Assembly (NCBI GenBank): GCA_023410295.1
Contig: JAEYPY010000009.1
Location: 1 to 6,075, forward strand
DNA length: 6,075 nt
Direction: 5' to 3'
Source: Pseudomonadota bacterium
GTDB lineage: Bacteria > Pseudomonadota > Alphaproteobacteria > Caulobacterales > Aquidulcibacteraceae
Shown here: positions 1-5,489 of the stretch, in pieces
Numbering within the stretch: position 1 is the first letter of the stretch
Layout of the letters: the number at the start of each line of letters is the position of its first letter
Program-made: the position numbers and the translations under genes
The notes under the pieces: generated by a model
What the model was told of the DNA's origin: nothing
Databases searched by the model: none
What the model saw: the letters and a program-made list of their open reading frames with translations, nothing else

Positions 1-1
1 T

Positions 2-325
2 GCGGTCGCTGCTGAGCAGAGCGCCGGCGAACAAGAGCTTGGATTCTACATGACCCCTAACGCGGAGGTGGCCAATTACTTCGCTGCTCGCAAAGCGCCC
101 CAGGAGCCAGCGATTCTCGTGATCGAAATGTCTCCGAACGCGGTAGAGACGCTGCTGAGTCCGCGTGTCGGTGGAGTAATTCGGCCCATGCGGGCTGGCG
201 CGCTCTATGATCCTGGGCCCGAGCTATATTTGCCTCCGCGCGCGTTCAGTACCTTCAGCTTGTTGAGGGGCCGAGGGGAGATTACTGTAACAGGCGTTTA
301 TCTTGAGGATAGGGGCGGCCAATGA
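2..325 (+). CDS. C-terminal toxin tip of an Rhs-type polymorphic toxin (5' end outside window)
   Basis: The frame is open from the first bases, so this is the end of a longer protein; 107 residues are visible. The ATG at 50 is internal, because the motif ELGFYMTPNAEVANYFAAR starts before it. A G-F-Y-x-T-x5-A-x2-Y/F-A pattern followed by a hydrophobic strand (AILVIEMSP) resembles the middle of ADP-ribosyltransferase-like toxin domains (HYD1/DUF3990 type), where the substrate-binding first motif would lie upstream of the window. The tail (PGPELYLPPRAF, then a short ITVTGVYLED strand) reads as the end of a compact beta-rich domain. Its position just before a 4-bp-overlapping small gene and an orphan Rhs core supports a secreted toxin tip with cognate immunity. 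The Rhs link is inferred from neighbours; the fold assignment is tentative. A lone toxin of another delivery class is possible. Confidence 0.6.
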   Translation, partial: AVAAEQSAGEQELGFYMTPNAEVANYFAARKAPQEPAILVIEMSPNAVETLLSPRVGGVIRPMRAGALYDPGPELYLPPRAFSTFSLLRGRGEITVTGVYLEDRGGQ

Positions 326-741
326 GTGTCGTCATAAAAAACGCTGTCGACTTAATTCGATCAGCGCCAGATCGGTTTTTCCCCGGCGGGCAGCCGACAA
401 TGTCACATCTGATAACTCGCGTTATGCGCGACGCGACCGAACTTGATGATATTAGACTGACGGTTCAGCGCGTTGCAAACCGAACGCTGATTACAGCCAA
501 TCGCGATTGGATGTCGTCTCGACACGCCCCTTTTCTCGATCTTTTCTCCACCTTTGTTATGCCTGAGTATGCAGAGCCGAATTGTGCACGTTCCGAAGTG
601 TTTCTGGTCGCGGCGGGCTCATCCATAATGACAGTCGGCGACATGGGAAGGTTCTCCTGTGGTGAGCGGCTCGACGGTTTCGTCGCAGAATTTCACGAAG
701 GCGATGAGCCGCCGGCGCGTCTCCTGGCTTGGGCGCTCTAA
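322..741 (+). CDS. probable immunity protein for the upstream Rhs toxin tip
   Basis: A 139-residue soluble protein with no signal peptide or membrane segment, and no family I recognise. Its ATG overlaps the toxin stop in an ATGA, and a G-rich Shine-Dalgarno-like stretch (AGGGG) lies about 7 bases upstream, inside the toxin gene. This is the classical translational coupling of toxin and immunity genes. The N-terminal half is helical and basic; the C-terminal half has short strands (SEVFLVAAGSSIMTVG) and an acidic end (VAEFHEGDEPPARLLAWAL). The gene is AT-richer than the backbone genes at 1991-3419, as is common for horizontally acquired immunity genes. The immunity role is inferred from position only; the sequence itself does not show a mechanism. 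Confidence 0.6.
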   Translation: MSVVIKNAVDLIRSAPDRFFPGGQPTMSHLITRVMRDATELDDIRLTVQRVANRTLITANRDWMSSRHAPFLDLFSTFVMPEYAEPNCARSEVFLVAAGSSIMTVGDMGRFSCGERLDGFVAEFHEGDEPPARLLAWAL

Positions 742-833
742 TGGGTTGCGGGCGTCGCTTCAAATTTGTGAGCAAAAGCACGATTTGACCATCCGGGGGC
801 AGATCATGCTCCACGCGGCGCGGCTCTATCCCC

Positions 834-1502
834 TATAAAGCGCGCGCCTATCATCCGCTGCTGGGTCGGTTCCTGCAAACTGACCCCGTGGGGTATGAGG
901 ACCAGCTGAACCTCTACGCTTACGTTGCGAACGACCCGGTGAACAATTCCGATCCTACTGGCAAGTTCTTCTTGGTAGGCGCCGTTATCGGCGCGGGGCT
1001 GGATTTGGGGCTGCAACTCGTCGAGAATGACGGTGACTTCAGCCGTGTTGACTACGGAAGCGTTGCCGTCTCTGGGGCGCTTGGTGCCGTCGGCGGATTT
1101 GCCGGCAACATTGCTCGCGCCGCGCGTTCAGGGCAGGTCGCCGTGCAGGTGGCGGGGCAGGCGCGGAACGTCGGGACGCTCAACAACACCCAGCGCGCGA
1201 TCCTGGGCGGTACGGCCGTAGCAACCGATGGTGCTGCCGGTGCCGTCAACTCAGCTCGCCGCGGCGAAGATCCTGCGACTGGCGCAGCAGAAGGGGCCGC
1301 GAACGCTGCGACATCGCCCGTTCCATCAGGTACCATCGTTCGGACGGCGGTCGAGGCATCGAGCGAAACACGCTCGGATGCTCAGGCGGGGCAACCGTCA
1401 AGGCCTCAGCAGTCGGACAGACCGCAGGTACGACCACTAACGCAGCCGCCGTCTCAACGTCGTCCCGGCTGCGCTCAAAGTCCAGATGGTCAGTGTCGGT
1501 GA
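834..1502 (+). pseudogene. orphan Rhs repeat-associated core plus variable C-terminal cassette
   Basis: The translation opens with the hallmark Rhs core, YKARAYHPLLGRFLQTDP then VGYEDQLNLYAYVANDP, and ends with the DPTG-type motif (SDPTGK) at about 962. This is where conserved shell gives way to variable tip in Rhs proteins. The following 180 residues are Ala/Gly-rich and hydrophobic (FFLVGAVIGAGLDLGLQL, then VAVSGALGAVGGFAGNIA), typical of the pre-toxin linker, and end in a Pro/Gln/Arg-rich tail with two Cys. No catalytic toxin domain is evident, so the tip may be truncated or novel. The frame is open only from 789, after a TGA at 786, and has no ATG. The first candidate start, GTG at 888, lies inside the core and has no ribosome-binding site. 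I therefore read it as a displaced, silent cassette rather than an independent gene. Confidence 0.72.
849..887 (+). repeat. direct repeat unit of Rhs core (partner at 1853-1891)
   Basis: A 39-base core segment encoding YHPLLGRFLQTDP, repeated about 1 kb downstream with 90% identity in the same orientation. Such conserved core stretches are natural substrates for homologous recombination between Rhs tips, and recombination between these two copies would delete the orphan tip and the membrane gene. Confidence 0.75.
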
Positions 1503-1509
1503 GACGACT

Positions 1510-1809
1510 ATGAGGCTTTTCCCAAATCGCCGCGTTCTGGTGGCGGCAATCCGACGATCACATGGGCAGTATGTATGGGTCGCCCCGCTACCAATTCTGC
1601 TCGTGTTGGCACGTCGAGGTTGGGGCATGCCGGAGGCGTTCCTGGCCGGAGCTTCTGCGTATGTGATCTTCTTCGTGTTGTTCTTCAGCGTGTGCGTGAT
1701 CAGCGCGAAGTTGCTGGTTGGTAGGAATGAGACATCGAAGAAGCGTTTCCTGGAAGCCAACGATCATGAGAAAGGCAGGATTATCGGTTCGGTTCTCGAT
1801 GGCTGGTGA
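1510..1809 (+). CDS. small two-helix membrane protein, possible immunity partner of the orphan Rhs tip
   Basis: A 99-residue protein. I chose the ATG at 1510 because GGTGAG lies 6 bases upstream; an ATG at 1486 would add 8 residues but has no such site and overlaps the previous frame. It has a basic N-terminus (MRLFPNRRVLVAAIRR), then two hydrophobic segments: YVWVAPLPILLVLA (about residues 22-35) and a longer one around ASAYVIFFVLFFSVCVISA (about 46-64). A charged cytoplasmic-type tail follows. It starts 7 bases after the stop of the orphan Rhs cassette, the place normally taken by an immunity gene, and membrane immunity proteins are known against membrane-acting Rhs/CDI toxins. That role is inference; no family is recognised. 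It could equally be a non-functional remnant. Confidence 0.5.
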   Translation: MRLFPNRRVLVAAIRRSHGQYVWVAPLPILLVLARRGWGMPEAFLAGASAYVIFFVLFFSVCVISAKLLVGRNETSKKRFLEANDHEKGRIIGSVLDGW

Positions 1810-1819
1810 GCATATCAGG

Positions 1820-1839
1820 GCGCGCGGGAGATCGCGCGC
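1820..1839 (+). terminator. GC-rich hairpin after the small membrane gene
   Basis: Seven-base arms GCGCGCG and CGCGCGC enclose a 6-base loop (GGAGAT), starting 10 bases after the stop codon of the membrane gene. There is no T-run after it, so it is at best a weak or Rho-assisted terminator. Confidence 0.3.
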
Positions 1840-1846
1840 GACTTGA

Positions 1847-1891
1847 GGCGGCTATCACCCGCTGCTGGGGCGGTTCCTGCAAACCGACCCA
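1847..1891 (+). pseudogene. short remnant of a second Rhs core
   Basis: Reads GGYHPLLGRFLQTDP in frame, directly after a TGA at 1844-1846. Bases 1853-1891 align with 849-887 of the orphan Rhs core with 35 of 39 identical, and all four differences are silent third-codon changes (cat/cac, ggt/ggg, act/acc, ccc/cca). Similarity stops abruptly at 1892, where the rest of the core (VGYEDQL...) is missing. It is the leftover of another Rhs gene or tip-swap junction and cannot itself encode a protein. Confidence 0.7.
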
Positions 1892-1950
1892 AAGCAGTGC
1901 GGCCGTTACGAACGACGACTATCGGCGAGTTCCGGCCCTACGCCCATAAC

Positions 1951-1967
1951 TTGCGGAATGTCCGCAA
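1951..1967. repeat. perfect inverted repeat between Rhs remnant and amidohydrolase gene
   Basis: Seven-base arms TTGCGGA and TCCGCAA with a 3-base spacer. An overlapping alternative hairpin (GTCCG-CAA-CGGAC, 1960-1972) shares its right arm, so only one can form at a time. It sits 24 bases beyond the stop of the minus-strand amidohydrolase gene, where it could slow transcription from either side. No T-run supports a true terminator. The rest of 1892-1990 shows no gene. Confidence 0.45.
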
Positions 1968-1990
1968 CGGACCAAAAGCGCGCACGGCGC

Positions 1991-2911
1991 CTAAACCAAG
2001 CTCTTATGCAGCGTCGCGGCGCTCAGCGCTTCGGCCAGCCGGCTCATGTCGGCGCGCACACGCGCGTAGCCGTTGGTGCGCTCCAGCGTGCGTTCATCGA
2101 CGTAAAGCGCGCGGTTGATCTCGATCTGCAGCGCGTGTGCGCCGAAGGCGGGGCGGCCGTAGGTTTGTGTGGTGTGGCCGCCGGCGAAGGGTGCATTGCG
2201 AGCGACGCGATAGCCCAGTTTGCGCAGCGTGGTTTCGGCGAGCGCCGTGATCGACGGATGGCACGACGCGCCAAAGCGATCGCCTAGCACCACGTCCGGC
2301 GCATGCGCGCCGCGCGCGCTCGACGGCATGGAATGGCAATCGATCAGCACGGTGCAGCCGAAGTCGCGCTTGGTCTCATCGACCAGACGCTGCAGCATGT
2401 CGTGATAGGGGCGGTGCACGGCCTCGATGCGGCGCTGCGCTTCTTCGAGGCGGAGCTTGCGCCGGTAGATAGTTTGCCCGTCGCCGCTGATGCGGGGGAT
2501 GGCGCCAAGGCCGGCCTGCACGCGCGCCGAACTCAGATGCACGCTGTGCGGGGGCTTTTCGTTAAACATATCCGGATCGAGTTCGGCCGGGTCGCGATTT
2601 AAGTCGACATAGGCGCGCGCGAACGTGGCCGAGAGCACGGCCGCGCCATGCGCCGCGGCGCCGGCGAAAAGCTCGTCCACATACGCATCTTCCGAGCGGC
2701 GCAGGCTGATCAGCGCAACACGCGCGTCGGCCATGAGGTCGGCTGGATAGCGCCGGCCGCTGTGCGGGGAGGCGAAGATCAAGGGCGCGGTGCGCCGCAG
2801 CGGCTCGATCAGCACGAAGGGCGGCTCCGGCTGCGGCTGGGGCGCGCCAGCGCAGCTTTCGCTTTCCGCGACGTCGCGCAGCGCGCCTTGGCTGAGATCG
2901 CCGTGATCCAT
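1991..2911 (-). CDS. N-formylglutamate amidohydrolase family protein
   Basis: A 306-residue protein of the N-formylglutamate deformylase family (FGase/HutG-type, PF05013), which releases formate and glutamate in the formimino branch of histidine breakdown; members far from hut genes may act on other formyl-amino acids. Conserved blocks appear in family order: ASPHSGRRYP (47-56), SEDAYVDEL (73-81), AYVDLNRDP (100-108), IDCHSMPSS (190-198), GGHTTQTYGRP (244-254) and QIEINRALYVDE (262-273). The His, Asp and Glu of these blocks form the zinc site in this metallo-hydrolase fold. I start at the ATG at 2911, with GGTGAG about 10 bases upstream; a further ATG at 2977 would run into the divergent promoter region. 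No signal peptide is seen, so it is cytosolic. It is transcribed away from cpdR. No hut neighbours are in the window, so the substrate is open. Confidence 0.9.
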   Translation of the reverse strand: MDHGDLSQGALRDVAESESCAGAPQPQPEPPFVLIEPLRRTAPLIFASPHSGRRYPADLMADARVALISLRRSEDAYVDELFAGAAAHGAAVLSATFARAYVDLNRDPAELDPDMFNEKPPHSVHLSSARVQAGLGAIPRISGDGQTIYRRKLRLEEAQRRIEAVHRPYHDMLQRLVDETKRDFGCTVLIDCHSMPSSARGAHAPDVVLGDRFGASCHPSITALAETTLRKLGYRVARNAPFAGGHTTQTYGRPAFGAHALQIEINRALYVDERTLERTNGYARVRADMSRLAEALSAATLHKSLV

Positions 2912-2963
2912 GCCGAGTAAACTCACCCCGCGGTTAAGAGCCGTCAATATTTCCACATGCTTA

Positions 2964-2975
2964 GCACACGTGTGC
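2964..2975. promoter_or_regulatory. perfect palindrome GCACACGTGTGC in the divergent intergenic region
   Basis: A 12-base perfect palindrome midway between the two divergent starts (2911 and 3057), flanked by TA and AA. Its right side overlaps a TTGCAC on the minus strand that could serve as a -35 for the amidohydrolase gene, while a TATATGCTA (3001-3009) downstream could be the -10 for cpdR. It has the size and symmetry of a dimeric regulator's operator. The regulator is unknown. Confidence 0.4.
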
Positions 2976-3033
2976 AACGGTTCAGCCGCCCTTTACCCGC
3001 TATATGCTAGGGGCTACCGCTTCACATTAGGGG

Positions 3034-3046
3034 CCGGAAGTTCCGG
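3034..3046 (+). promoter_or_regulatory. palindrome CCGGAA-G-TTCCGG overlapping the cpdR ribosome-binding site
   Basis: A perfect 6+1+6 palindrome in the cpdR leader. The presumed Shine-Dalgarno GGAG (3045-3048), 8 bases before the start codon, uses the last two bases of its right arm. As DNA it could be an operator; as RNA, a CCGG stem with an AAGTT loop could partly hide the ribosome-binding site. Either role is inference. Confidence 0.35.
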
Positions 3047-3056
3047 AGCTTTCCGT

Positions 3057-3419
3057 ATGGCGCGCATCCTGTTGGCCGAAGACGACGACTCGCTCCGGGG
3101 TTTCCTGGTGCAGAGCCTGAAGCGCGCGGGGCACGACGTTTCCGATCATGGCGATGGCGACAGCGCCTGGGAGGCGCTCGAGCACGGCAGCTACGACTTG
3201 CTGTTGACCGATATCGTCATGCCCGGCCTCGACGGTATCGAACTGGCGCGGCGCGGCGCGGAAGCCGATCCGGCCATGAAGATCGTCTTTATTACCGGCT
3301 TTGCCGCCGTGGCGCTTTCGGCCCAAAGCCAGGCGCCCAAGGACGCCAAGGTCCTCTCCAAGCCGTTCCACCTCAAAGATCTGGTGATCGAGATCGAGCG
3401 GGTGATCGCCGCAGCCTGA
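3057..3419 (+). CDS. cpdR: CpdR-like single-domain response regulator
   Basis: A 120-residue stand-alone receiver domain with no output domain. Visible receiver residues: acidic pocket E8-D9-D10, phospho-acceptor D52 (LLLTDIVMPG), switch Thr80 (FITGF) and Lys102 (LSKPF). The block TDIVMPGLDGIELARR, the FITGFAAVAL segment and AKVLSKPFHLKDL match what I recall of Caulobacter CpdR. There, unphosphorylated CpdR takes ClpXP to the pole and promotes breakdown of CtrA and PdeA, and the CckA-ChpT relay phosphorylates and inactivates it. The protein ends in AAA, fitting the C-terminal alanine signal I recall as needed for CpdR turnover by ClpXP. The start at 3057 is set by the receiver N-terminus (MARILLAEDDD) and by GGAG upstream; upstream in-frame starts would add non-homologous residues. 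The gene is monocistronic, divergent from the amidohydrolase gene. Confidence 0.9.
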   Translation: MARILLAEDDDSLRGFLVQSLKRAGHDVSDHGDGDSAWEALEHGSYDLLLTDIVMPGLDGIELARRGAEADPAMKIVFITGFAAVALSAQSQAPKDAKVLSKPFHLKDLVIEIERVIAAA

Positions 3420-3427
3420 GGGGGCGG

Positions 3428-3445
3428 GGCTCGGATCGCCGAGCC
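3428..3445 (+). terminator. hairpin shortly after cpdR
   Basis: Perfect 7-base arms GGCTCGG and CCGAGCC around an ATCG loop, 8 bases past the cpdR stop. No T-run follows, so it is not a classical intrinsic terminator, but its position between cpdR and the tRNA promoter fits a transcript end. Confidence 0.45.
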
Positions 3446-3457
3446 AGCGTGCCGCGC

Positions 3458-3487
3458 TTGCAGGCGAGGCGCTGGCCAGTCTATATC
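3458..3487 (+). promoter_or_regulatory. promoter-like elements for tRNA-Val
   Basis: TTGCAG (3458-3463) and TATATC (3482-3487) with an 18-base spacer look like housekeeping -35 and -10 elements. A start about 7 bases on would give a leader of roughly 10 bases before the tRNA at 3505. Confidence 0.5.
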
Positions 3488-3504
3488 GCCGGACCCAACG
3501 GTTA

Positions 3505-3579
<75 letters not shown>

Positions 3580-3641
3580 TTTCCTTCTCTTAAATCAAAG
3601 CGTTATGCAGACGGCGCGCACGTTCGTTGTCCGCGCAAAAA

Positions 3642-3663
3642 ATTTGGTAGCGATTTGGTAGCG
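3642..3663 (+). repeat. two perfect tandem 11-base repeats (ATTTGGTAGCG)
   Basis: Two head-to-tail copies, with no recognisable third unit on either side, 63 bases after the tRNA. The stretch 3580-3760 holds no convincing gene. Short direct repeats close to a tRNA attachment core resemble integrase arm-type binding sites; they could also be the tail of a lost integrase gene. Both readings are inference. Confidence 0.55.
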
Positions 3664-3760
3664 AAGTCGCCGCCACCTCTTGCGATGTGATGATACGGGT
3701 TTGCGCCGCCCTGAGACGTCGCAGGCCGCGTCAGGCGCGCACCTTCAGCACGCGCGATCC

Positions 3761-4978
3761 TCAGAAGCCGAGCCCGAAGGGCAGACGCAATTCCTTCGGC
3801 GCGGGCATGCGTGTCGGATTGGCGAGCGTGCGCGCCACGTCTTGAGCGCGCGCCTGCATCAAGGATTTGCGAATATCGAGGTGCAGCTCCATCGCCTTGA
3901 GCGCGTCGCGCCAGCCCGGCTCGAAGCGAAGGACGTTGCGCTTCACTTCGTGTGCGAGCCCCAGATTCTTCAGTTCGCGCGCGCGTGTCTTGAGCGCGTC
4001 GGTCATATCCGGTGAACCGTTGGGCGCGCGAAGTTCGGCGAGGCGAACTTGGCCAGTCTCATCGAGCTGGCCTGCGATCAGCTTATCGAGTCGTGTCGGC
4101 GCATGCGCCAAGGCCTCGCGCTGCAGCGCCTGGCGTGCATCGTCGCGCGTTCGCTGCCCCAATCGATCGGTCGCCGCCTCGCGGGCGGCGTTGCGAAAGC
4201 CGTGTTGGACGAACTCCCTTGGAATGACGAGGTCGCGCCCGTCGTCGCGCACGCCGCGCAAGACAATATGCGTGTGCGGGTTGTCGGTATCGAAGTGATC
4301 AGCCGCAAACCATTCGAGCTTGGTGCCGAGCGCGGTCTCGGCGCGCGCCATCACGTCGCGCGTGTAGGTCTTGAGGTCGCCGAGGCGGCCGCCATTCTCG
4401 GCCGACAGGATGATCCGGAAATGGCGTTTGTCAGACTGCGCCCAATGCTCGGCGAGGCGCGCGCCGCTCACGCTATCGCGCGCGGCGTCATAGAACACCC
4501 AATGCTCCTGGCGCGGAGCTTGGCGGCGATCGCTTTCGTCGCGGCTCTGGGCGCCGTCTCGTTCCGTCTCAGTTTTTGAGAGCCAGATCTCCTCGGCCTT
4601 CGCGGCGGAATCGCGCGCGATGTAGCGCGCATGAGCTTTGAGCGCGCCGCCTCCGCCTTTGGCGTGACCGAAGTAATGCAGCTTCACCACCGCTCTCTGG
4701 CGGCCGTCGAACGCGAAGGGCGCGCGCGGAGCGCGCTTGCGCGCGAACGCCCGCGCCAGCGCGCGAGAAGAGCCGATCCGCTTCTGCAGTCGCGATGACA
4801 AGCTGTCGCTGCCGGCGCCGCGGCGCGCGCCGCCTTCGTGACGGCCGATGAGACTCTCTGCATCAAGGGGGCGGCTGAGGCGCAAGCGCGAGCCGGGCGT
4901 GATCACATCTTGCGCGAACGCACCACGAAGCAGCTTGCTGGTGCGGAAGCGTTCGTTGTTCGTCGGAGGCTGCGACAT
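3761..4978 (-). CDS. VirD2/TraI-like (MobP-type) conjugative relaxase, short form
   Basis: A 405-residue relaxase that would nick the transfer origin and lead the strand into the recipient. After a basic, Arg-rich N-terminus (1-90) comes VVKLHYFGHAKG and AHARYIARD, where Tyr119 is the likely catalytic tyrosine. The metal-binding HUH block follows: HFRIILS (186-192) and DHFDTDNPHTHIVLRG (227-242), with His228, His235 and His237. The later part resembles the N-terminal side of the DUF3363 region in alphaproteobacterial relaxases, which as I recall usually reach about 600 residues. This one stops soon after ELHLDIRKSLMQAR, so it is either a short family form or C-terminally truncated near the tRNA boundary. 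I start at 4978 (MSQPPTNNERFR); an ATG at 5044 with AAGGTG upstream would add 22 residues encoded by repeat-rich DNA. It is the last gene of the minus-strand cluster before the tRNA. Confidence 0.85.
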   Translation of the reverse strand: MSQPPTNNERFRTSKLLRGAFAQDVITPGSRLRLSRPLDAESLIGRHEGGARRGAGSDSLSSRLQKRIGSSRALARAFARKRAPRAPFAFDGRQRAVVKLHYFGHAKGGGGALKAHARYIARDSAAKAEEIWLSKTETERDGAQSRDESDRRQAPRQEHWVFYDAARDSVSGARLAEHWAQSDKRHFRIILSAENGGRLGDLKTYTRDVMARAETALGTKLEWFAADHFDTDNPHTHIVLRGVRDDGRDLVIPREFVQHGFRNAAREAATDRLGQRTRDDARQALQREALAHAPTRLDKLIAGQLDETGQVRLAELRAPNGSPDMTDALKTRARELKNLGLAHEVKRNVLRFEPGWRDALKAMELHLDIRKSLMQARAQDVARTLANPTRMPAPKELRLPFGLGF

Positions 4979-4995
4979 GCGCGAGAAATCCGAGA

Positions 4996-5036
4996 GTGAG
5001 GTGCAAGTAGGGTGCAGGTGAGGTGTCCCGCACCCT
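4996..5036. repeat. direct and inverted repeats just upstream of the relaxase
   Basis: GTGAGGTG occurs at 4996-5003 and 5018-5025, a 22-base period or two helical turns. An AGGGTGC/GCACCCT inverted repeat (5009-5015 and 5030-5036) encloses the second copy. Such nested repeats beside a relaxase gene are typical of binding sites for the relaxase or its accessory protein, or of self-regulation. If the relaxase starts at 5044 they are coding. Confidence 0.4.
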
Positions 5037-5161
5037 GCGATCATGCTTCACACCTTGTGTTTGTGCGAGACATTTCAAGTGCGTGGCGAAAGAAGTGACT
5101 CACCCTTTATCTAGCCATCACCCACATTTTTTCGCACGCTTCCAACGTCGCTGTCGCAAGT

Positions 5162-5188
5162 CGTCTCAAGTGATGTTGCATCAAGACG
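5162..5188. repeat. bulged inverted repeat in the relaxase upstream region (oriT candidate part)
   Basis: CGTCT and TGATG on the left, separated by CAAG, pair with CATCA-AGACG on the right around a TTG loop, giving 10 paired bases with a 4-base bulge. It lies in the 228-base gap between the relaxase start (4978) and the next gene's end (5207). No gene is seen in that gap. Inverted repeats near nic sites are usual in oriT regions, but no nic consensus is certain here. Confidence 0.35.
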
Positions 5189-5206
5189 TGGGATCTACGC
5201 CGATCG

Positions 5207-5425
5207 TTATTGCAGCGGCGCCAATCCTGAATGCGCGCGCACCGTTGTCATCAGATATTGATAGGCGCCTTCACGATCTTGGGGCCGCATCGTCGTCAGC
5301 AATCGCGCGCTCACCGCGGCAAGCGCGGTCAAGACATCGCCGGGCTGCACGTGGTCAGGCAAGTGACGCATAACCTCGTTGATGCGGTTGGCGATATCGA
5401 CGGCGAGATCGGAGTCGTTGGTCAT
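5207..5425 (-). CDS. conserved-looking small protein of unknown function in transfer cluster
   Basis: A 72-residue protein that I do not recognise. AGGAG lies 10 bases before the ATG (plus-strand CTCCT at 5436-5440), a good ribosome-binding site. It is predicted to be soluble and mostly helical: an acidic N-terminal helix (DSDLAVDIANRINEVMRHL), a short Pro turn (PDHVQPGDV), a hydrophobic helix (LTALAAVSARLLTTM) and a C-terminal helix (QDREGAYQYLMTTVRAHSG). It sits 64 bases after the traF-like gene and before the relaxase, all on the same strand, so it is probably co-transcribed. It is not DUF736, the protein I recall at a similar place in related elements. An accessory role in relaxosome assembly or regulation is only a guess. 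Confidence 0.6.
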   Translation of the reverse strand: MTNDSDLAVDIANRINEVMRHLPDHVQPGDVLTALAAVSARLLTTMRPQDREGAYQYLMTTVRAHSGLAPLQ

Positions 5426-5489
5426 GGCTGTTGCGCTCCTGCCAAGCGGGTCGCCGCGGCGGGTGACTTATACGCTGCCAGACTGTCCT

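Noticed and set aside
557..814. Minus-strand open frame of 85 codons across the end of the immunity gene
   Set aside because: Arg/Pro-rich shadow translation with no supporting ribosome-binding site or motif.
1052..1336. Minus-strand Ala/Pro-rich frame opposite the orphan Rhs tip
   Set aside because: Low-complexity shadow of the Ala/Gly-rich plus-strand tip.
1958..2287. Plus-strand open frame running from the Rhs remnant into the amidohydrolase gene
   Set aside because: It lies antisense to conserved amidohydrolase blocks and shows no motif of its own.
2934..2948. CtrA-like box TTAA-N7-CAAT in the cpdR/amidohydrolase intergenic region
   Set aside because: Only the first half matches TTAA-N7-TTAA well, and half-sites like this occur by chance.
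4049..4579. Long plus-strand open frame opposite the relaxase
   Set aside because: It is an antisense shadow in GC-rich DNA; the minus-strand frame has clear relaxase motifs.
5224..5229. ATCCTG resembling the core of IncP/VirD2-type nick sites
   Set aside because: Six bases only, inside the coding end of the 72-residue gene, and similar hexamers occur elsewhere in the window (for example near 1269).
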